From the NCBI GenBank assembly GCA_002501855.1, contig DAOM01000123.1:1-7935 (forward strand): a DNA stretch of 7,935 nt. The letters run 5' to 3'. A model generated the notes under the pieces. It saw nothing but the letters and a program-made list of their open reading frames with translations, searched no databases and had not been told where the DNA came from. Positions 4,955 through 7,935 of this stretch are shown here, in pieces; the stretch's first letter is position 1, and the number at the start of each line of letters is the position of its first letter. The position numbers were made by a program, and so were the translations under genes. Source of the DNA: Candidatus Nitrosopolaris nunavutensis. Lineage in GTDB: Archaea > Thermoproteota > Nitrososphaeria > Nitrososphaerales > Nitrososphaeraceae.

Positions 4955-5318
4955 TTATCAACTATAACTCCTAGATTAGGCACGATGCGCACCAAAAACA
5001 TGATTCACATAGCATGAAACGTATTTTATTTAAATTCCGTCTCATCTTAATTCTCTCTTTTTCAAGATGTTTATGCTGTCAGACCAACTCCTCTCACAGT
5101 AGAATAATGGACTTTCCCAAATATCATTAACTAATGATAAACCTCATTCTATAAGAATGTATCTAAATTTTTAGTATATTATATAATTTCATACGTATTT
5201 TGTAGCGAAAGGAGTCTATTTAATTATATTTAGTACAAAAGATGTTAAAATGATCAATATTTTATATGATACAATATATTTTCACAATGACATGTCCATC
5301 ATACAGAGTTAGCATAAA

Positions 5319-5351
5319 ATATTTATTCATTTCTCGACCGATATTTATTCA
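5319..5351. repeat. pair of 11-bp direct repeats spaced 22 bp
   Basis: ATATTTATTCA occurs at 5319-5329 and 5341-5351. The 22-bp spacing is about two helical turns. Both copies are TATA-like in this A+T-rich tract, so chance is possible. Confidence 0.5.
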
Positions 5352-5476
5352 CTCATCACCATCGAAGGAGGAGTATAAACAGTAAGAGGCAATTTAGATG
5401 ATTGAATCTCGCTTCGTTGGGGTATATTATTGATTATCCTATATTATCTGCGTAGTTGAAAATCTACTTTCGATGA

Positions 5477-5496
5477 TTGACAGATTTTATTGTCAA
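5477..5496. promoter_or_regulatory. operator-like dyad TTGACA-N8-TGTCAA
   Basis: Perfect 6-bp inverted halves TTGACA (5477-5482) and TGTCAA (5491-5496) with an 8-base A+T-rich spacer. The size and spacing suit a dimeric helix-turn-helix regulator, but no gene start lies close by. Confidence 0.35.
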
Positions 5497-5587
5497 GAGT
5501 TGGCATTTCTATCCCAGTGTGTTTATCTAAGCATAATACTATCTCATAGAAATAATTATTAACCTATACATTTCATGTTGACGTGTG

Positions 5588-5601
5588 TCTAAGCGCTTAG
5601 A
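5588..5601. promoter_or_regulatory. 14-bp perfect palindrome TCTAAGCGCTTAGA
   Basis: A perfect 14-base palindrome 12 bases beyond the stop of the minus-strand gene 5614-5862. It has no T-run on the transcribed side and almost no loop, so it is not a convincing terminator; a protein-binding site is possible. Confidence 0.4.
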
Positions 5602-5613
5602 TGCTGATATTTC

Positions 5614-5862
5614 TCATATTTTGAAGCCTTTTTCCATCAACCAAAGAATTATTTTTTTATACTGCGATGAAATGAGAGCTAGAACCAACTCTTCACTTGG
5701 GAATGATTCTGGTCCGGCGCTTATTGCTATACAATATTGGTAATATTCTCTTAACATCTCTTTGAAATGTTCTTTATCCTCCTTTGAGCGCAGGCTATCC
5801 GCAAAGCCTTTCCATGATTGAATTTCATTCTTGACCGTGTGTTCTTTAAAAAAAGTATTCAT
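5614..5862 (-). CDS. 82-residue conserved-type hypothetical protein
   Basis: An intact, mostly helical soluble protein of 82 residues without cysteines in motif, signal peptide or membrane helix. Key stretches are KNEIQSWKGFADSLR (11-25), EDKEHFKEMLREYYQYC, and LALISSQYKKIILWLMEKG near the end. The alternating charged and hydrophobic residues suit a small helical bundle. I associate this pattern with unnamed Nitrososphaeria proteins but offer no function. ATG 5862 is the natural start. On the minus strand CTTAAAAGG (5889-5897) is TATA-like, about 31 bases ahead, consistent with nearly leaderless translation. It is divergent from the small plus-strand gene at 5955, so the 92 bases between them carry both promoters. 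Confidence 0.82.
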   Translation of the reverse strand: MNTFFKEHTVKNEIQSWKGFADSLRSKEDKEHFKEMLREYYQYCIAISAGPESFPSEELVLALISSQYKKIILWLMEKGFKI

Positions 5863-5954
5863 CTTGATCTAAATTCTAACATTGGAGAGTCCTTTTAAGG
5901 ATTGAAACACCGAGCAGGGGGAGAGAGGGGATCACTGATTTTTTTAGAATTGAG

Positions 5955-6134
5955 ATGGATGTAGAAAGACTATTACAAGCTTCATTTCCAAATCCAGAAG
6001 ACATAAATAAAATTCGTCAGCTATTCATTGAAGACGTCCAAAATAATATACTACTAGGAGTAAACAGTCATCATGTAGGAACAGAGATTCATTTCACATT
6101 TCTTACTTCAATGATTATAACACAAAAATCTTAA
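5955..6134 (+). CDS. 59-residue hypothetical protein
   Basis: ATG 5955 opens a 60-codon frame: MDVERLLQASFPNPED, INKIRQLFIEDVQNN, ILLGVNSHHVGTEI, HFTFLTSMIITQKS, TAA 6132-6134. The composition is convincingly that of a small folded protein with an amphipathic N-terminal half and a beta-like C-terminal half. No signal peptide, membrane helix or metal motif. The purine-rich GCAGGGGGAGAGAGGGG (5914-5930) lies too far upstream (over 20 bases) for an ordinary ribosome binding site. The 3' end overlaps the minus-strand frame 6108-6254 by 27 bases, tail to tail. No family recognised; it could also be a truncated version of a longer protein. Confidence 0.65.
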   Translation: MDVERLLQASFPNPEDINKIRQLFIEDVQNNILLGVNSHHVGTEIHFTFLTSMIITQKS

Positions 6135-6254
6135 CCTATATCTTTTCTTCATCCCATTTCTCAAAATAGAATAATCTATGTCCTCCTCAAATTGTTCTTG
6201 CTGTTTTTTTACTTCAGAATAGGAGGGACCGGCCGCTACAAGTATGATTCTCAT
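6108..6254 (-). pseudogene. third piece of a probable decayed zinc-ribbon gene
   Basis: ATG 6254 opens 49 codons: MRIILVAAGPSYSEV, KKQQEQFEEDIDYSI, LRNGMKKRYRLRFL, CYNH, TGA 6108-6110. The part from about AAGPSYSEV on reads like a natural continuation of the zinc-ribbon piece at 6214-6360, whose last good residues (HENHTC) end at 6238. A one-base shift there joins them. Read alone it would be a small charged protein. The overlap of 41 bases with the previous piece and 27 bases with the plus-strand gene 5955-6134 is unusual for independent genes. Confidence 0.45.
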
Positions 6255-6360
6255 GTGTAGCTACCTCCATAGGTATTAGTTTGCTCGAAGCGGACTTATT
6301 ATTCTGGTCAAAATAAATTTCTGTACTATACCCTTTATTGCATTTAATACAGTGGCACAT
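6214..6360 (-). pseudogene. zinc-ribbon-like piece of a probable decayed gene
   Basis: ATG 6360, directly after an in-frame TAA, opens 49 codons: MCHCIKCNKGYSTEI, YFDQNNKSASSKLIP, MEVATHENHTC, then SGRSLLF and TGA 6214-6216. C4-x2-C7 and H39-x-C41 could bind one zinc, and the pattern CxxC...IYFD...K.IP...H.C is one I associate with small Nitrososphaeria zinc-ribbon proteins. The last seven residues lack that character and the sense appears to continue in the frame of 6108-6254. It may still be an independent small gene; the lack of room for a ribosome binding site argues neither way in this leaderless setting. Confidence 0.5.
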
Positions 6361-6368
6361 TTATGTCT

Positions 6369-6515
6369 TCATTGAGCCATGTTTGCATCTTCCGGGCTCT
6401 CATATTCAAGATCGCAATCATACTCTAATGGTATCCATTTATCACATACAGGATCCTTAATAGACAAATGAATGTCGACCTTCAGAGAGATTCTAGAACA
6501 TAATAAGAATGACAT
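6369..6515 (-). pseudogene. first piece of a probable decayed gene
   Basis: ATG 6515 opens 49 codons: MSFLLCSRISLKVDI, HLSIKDPVCDKWIPL, EYDCDLEYESPEDAN, MAQ, TGA 6369-6371. The acidic centre with DPVCDKWIPLEYD is clearly protein-like. It ends eight bases before the next minus-strand piece begins (6360). An N-terminal domain of the same small protein is the favoured reading, with one indel or nonsense change between them, but it could be a separate small gene. No family recognised for this piece. Confidence 0.45.
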
Positions 6516-6619
6516 GGTATTGAATCTACTACCGTGAATACACTAGTAGAAATTCGTGATCAACATTTGAGATGGAAACAATTGATGTTGTCAAATTCTA
6601 TATCACATTATAGATTTCT

Positions 6620-7018
6620 TTAAATTACAACGATTTCCAATTCATCATATGCATCCTTAACTGCGAGTTCCAGTAATGTATCGTCATAAATTAATAACCA
6701 ATCTTTAATGCCAATAACCGGCAATTTCCTTACAAGTATCTTATGGGTTTGTATCAGTTTTGTTAATAGATATGCATAATTCAGACGATCTCCTGTCTCA
6801 TGATCTTTGACTTTGAAAAGATTTTTTTGTAGTTCTATTCCAGGCCGCCCACCTTGTATGTTAATATTAACTTTGTCGCCGTATCGATTTTGTACTTTGG
6901 CGGTAACATAACTTTGTCCAATTTCAAATCGTTCAATATTTAAGAATACCTTAGATCTTGCTGATGATGATTCAGGTATTTCATTAAACAATTTTTCAGA
7001 TACACTATCAAAGAACAA
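6620..7018 (-). CDS. 132-residue hypothetical protein, TTG start or 5'-truncated
   Basis: An open frame of 132 codons with no methionine after the start. It is called from TTG 7018; the frame upstream closes at TGA within 20 bases (7033-7035) and offers no ATG. The N-terminal half looks beta-rich (SKVFLNIERFEIGQSY, VTAKVQNRYGDKVNI), and the C-terminal half mixes helix and strand (YAYLLTKLIQTHKILV, IGIKDWLLIYDDTLL). No cysteine, signal peptide or membrane helix. No family recognised. A TATA-like TTTAGATATATG on the minus strand at 7049-7060 is compatible with a near-leaderless TTG start. A small dyad TGATC-TAAT-GATCA (7023-7036) lies between that box and the start. A lost or frameshifted N-terminus is the main alternative. 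Confidence 0.65.
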   Translation of the reverse strand: MFFDSVSEKLFNEIPESSSARSKVFLNIERFEIGQSYVTAKVQNRYGDKVNINIQGGRPGIELQKNLFKVKDHETGDRLNYAYLLTKLIQTHKILVRKLPVIGIKDWLLIYDDTLLELAVKDAYDELEIVVI

Positions 7019-7126
7019 ATTGTGATCTAATGATCAATATCTACACACATATATCTAAATAGGACATCAGCCATTTGGCAAATCTCAGCTGACAATGTTT
7101 ATAGGAAATATCTGACATAGTAGTAG

Positions 7127-7588
7127 GGAGATCATATACATGACAAGTTTGTTTTGTATTTGAATTCTGCATTAGCAATGGAAAATGCAGCTTTAGAACG
7201 AGTTCAAACAAGAGTACAACAAACACTATTAGAAGAGGCCAAGCAGCTGTTACAACACCGTTCAAGGAAACAAAAGAACAGCAAGACAGACTAAGACAAC
7301 TAATCACAAAGGGTGGGGGAACACCAACACAAGAAGGGAAAATTGCCTATAACAGTACCACCTGAATCTATAAGAAATATTATAGACAAGTCAAGGGGCT
7401 CTGCAGAAGAATTAATGCAATCAGTAGAAGACTCGATAGTAGAAAATGCTGAAGTAGGATATAATCTACTTATACAAATGGCACAGAAGATGAATATCGG
7501 TGATGCAATCCCTCCGCCAAGCCTATGTCTCACTGCAGTAAAAATTAAACTCGATAAAGCTATCAGCTATCGTGAAAACTTCTGCTAA
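7127..7588 (+). pseudogene. frameshifted YciF/DUF892 ferritin-like protein
   Basis: Three overlapping plus-strand frames rebuild one protein. Frame A (7127-7294): DKFVLYLNSALAMEN, AALERVQTRVQQTLL, EEAKQLLQ. Frame B (about 7243-7365): FKETKEQQDRLRQLI, TKGGGTPTQEGK. Frame C (7313-7588): LPITVPPESIRNIID, SAEELMQSVEDSIVEN, AEVGYNLLIQMAQKM, NIGDAIPP. The order (YLN.AL.MENAA, EETKEQQ.RL, GG.PT, then ED...E.AEV.GY..L.QMA) fits the four-helix ferritin-like YciF/DUF892 family, linked to stress responses and common in soil Nitrososphaeria. Shifts fall near 7260 and 7338, and the tail after 7520 may be shifted again. Frame C from GTG 7313 would give 91 residues but lacks the first helices. The opposite frame 7041-7307 is a shadow. 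Confidence 0.72.
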
Positions 7589-7701
7589 AATCCTATAATC
7601 ATTCTATTCCATCCTTTTCTCTTATATGGCCAAGTAATTGTTGGGATTGGATCCTTTGCCAATAACTTGGCCCTTTTACCGTAATTCTTGGCAACAAACA
7701 T
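7585..7701 (-). CDS. possible 38-residue basic protein
   Basis: ATG 7701 opens 39 codons: MFVAKNYGKRAKLLA, KDPIPTITWPYKRKG, WNRMIIGF, TAG 7585-7587. The residue mix is protein-like and basic. The frame stays open upstream to 7776, and TTG 7725 (adding LSYGTAIE) is another possible start. It overlaps the stop of the DUF892-like pseudogene tail to tail and lies over the inverted repeat 7628-7672, so coding and hairpin are competing explanations for the same bases. No family recognised; may be a remnant. Confidence 0.35.
   Translation of the reverse strand: MFVAKNYGKRAKLLAKDPIPTITWPYKRKGWNRMIIGF
7628..7672 (+). terminator. strong hairpin after the DUF892-like pseudogene
   Basis: GGCCAAGT (7628-7635) pairs with ACTTGGCC (7665-7672). 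After one A-A mismatch the stem continues with ATTG (7637-7640) and CAAT (7660-7663), leaving a 19-base loop. CTTTT follows on the plus strand. It lies 40 bases past the pseudogene stop and could be a terminator-like structure, although archaeal termination depends mainly on T-runs. The same bases are open on the minus strand (7585-7701). Confidence 0.45.
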
Positions 7702-7735
7702 TTCTATCGCTGTACCATAACTCAAAAAAAATACA

Positions 7736-7935
7736 ATGTCACCAAAGAAAGGAAAAAATACAAATTTTTTACATTTTTATGGTAGAATGCACGAGAAAAT
7801 GTTATATCCATGATGAAGCCTATAAGTTATTGTACTGACAACCTATTGTACCAAATGCGGCAAAAAAATAACAAAGTGGTTCGAGACATGGTACGCTCAA
7901 GGGAATTGTAGTTGTCTATCTGTAGAAAACAGAAC
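7736..7935 (+). pseudogene. broken zinc-ribbon protein gene, runs off the right end
   Basis: ATG 7736 opens MSPKKGKNTNFLHFY, GRMHEKMLYP and stops at TGA 7811-7813. The same frame, after TGA and TAA at 7814 and 7823, reopens at 7826: VIVLTTYCTKCGKKI, TKWFETWYAQGNCSC, LSVENR, and is still open at the window end. C-T-K-C (7847-7858) and C-S-C give a likely zinc-ribbon. Between the halves another frame offers DEAYKLL (7812-7831), so two compensating small indels would join everything into one protein. The second half has no ATG of its own. Alternatively it is an independent gene starting at a non-standard codon. Incomplete at the 3' end. Confidence 0.5.

Larger units (their letters stand above)
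4955..5613. other. A+T-rich intergenic region with dyads, no convincing gene
   Basis: About 660 bases with dense stops in all frames. The A+T content peaks at 5110-5340, with runs such as TATATTATATAATTT. Only peptides of about 20 codons are present (for example plus 5250-5312 and a minus frame starting MPTLDNKICQ near 5511), and none is supported. An unused strong ribosome-binding-like GAAGGAGGAG lies at 5364-5373 with no start codon at a suitable distance. The repeats and dyads in this stretch are listed separately. Confidence 0.6.

Noticed and set aside
4816..5001. Minus-strand frame of 61 codons from ATG 5001
   Set aside because: Overlaps the Cys-rich frame 4700-4954, which reads better over the shared bases and continues on the far side of its single stop.
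5895..5910. CRISPR repeat end (ATTGAAAC)
   Set aside because: Only a single short match; no second copy at any regular spacing and no cas genes.
7041..7307. Minus-strand Cys- and hydrophobic-rich frame of 88 codons
   Set aside because: It is opposite the helical, Gln/Glu-rich coding segment of the DUF892-like pseudogene, whose antisense naturally gives Leu/Val/Cys-rich sequence.

Overview
This window looks like archaeal DNA, most likely an ammonia-oxidising Nitrososphaeria (Thaumarchaeota) of the soil type such as Nitrososphaera or Nitrosocosmicus. The grounds are the A+T-rich composition, TATA-like boxes about 30-40 bases ahead of starts with little or no leader, many very small Cys-rich (zinc-binding type) proteins, and the style of the YciF/DUF892-like and 82-residue hypothetical proteins. 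This assignment is inferred from the sequence alone. The first 19 bases match the Tn5/Nextera mosaic end with one mismatch, so the left edge is a contig end carrying library adapter, not genome.

Layout. 1-340: two 5'-truncated gene remnants meeting back to back. 574-834: small Cys-rich zinc-binding-type protein. 990-1481: intact cyclophilin peptidyl-prolyl isomerase. 1638-1847: one-helix membrane protein whose tail appears shifted by a 25-bp tandem duplication. 1895-2750: two decayed minus-strand genes (the second with a glycine-zipper stretch) and an 11-bp triple repeat. 2809-3519 (minus): intact CDGSH - 4Fe-4S - CDGSH iron-sulfur protein. 3552-3680 (minus): gene tail remnant. 3711-3845: small ORF leading into 3855-4493, an intact DJ-1/PfpI protein of isonitrile-hydratase type. 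4700-4954 (minus): small Cys-rich protein interrupted by one in-frame TGA. 4955-5613: long A+T-rich stretch with dyads and no convincing gene. 5614-5862 (minus) and 5955-6134 (plus): two divergent small hypothetical proteins. 6108-6515 (minus): three overlapping or abutting 48-residue frames, probably one decayed zinc-ribbon gene. 6620-7018 (minus): 132-residue unknown protein with no ATG. 7127-7588: frameshifted DUF892/YciF-like pseudogene, then a strong hairpin, a short minus-strand ORF, and a broken zinc-ribbon gene that runs off the right end.

The main message is contrast. Three larger genes (cyclophilin, CDGSH protein, DJ-1 protein; about 1.8 kb of coding) are fully open. Around them at least six loci read as good protein only when the frame is changed or a stop is ignored. 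Sequencing error at a rate able to break DUF892 twice in 460 bases would be expected to break the large genes too, so true gene decay is the better reading. The functional genes share a broad theme of protein folding, redox/iron-sulfur chemistry and stress, but they sit on both strands with their own promoters and do not form an operon. I see no mobile element, CRISPR array, tRNA or rRNA. I found no clear new multi-gene system; the most unusual items are the in-frame TGA in the Cys-rich protein, the frame-changing 25-bp duplication and the decayed gene cluster.
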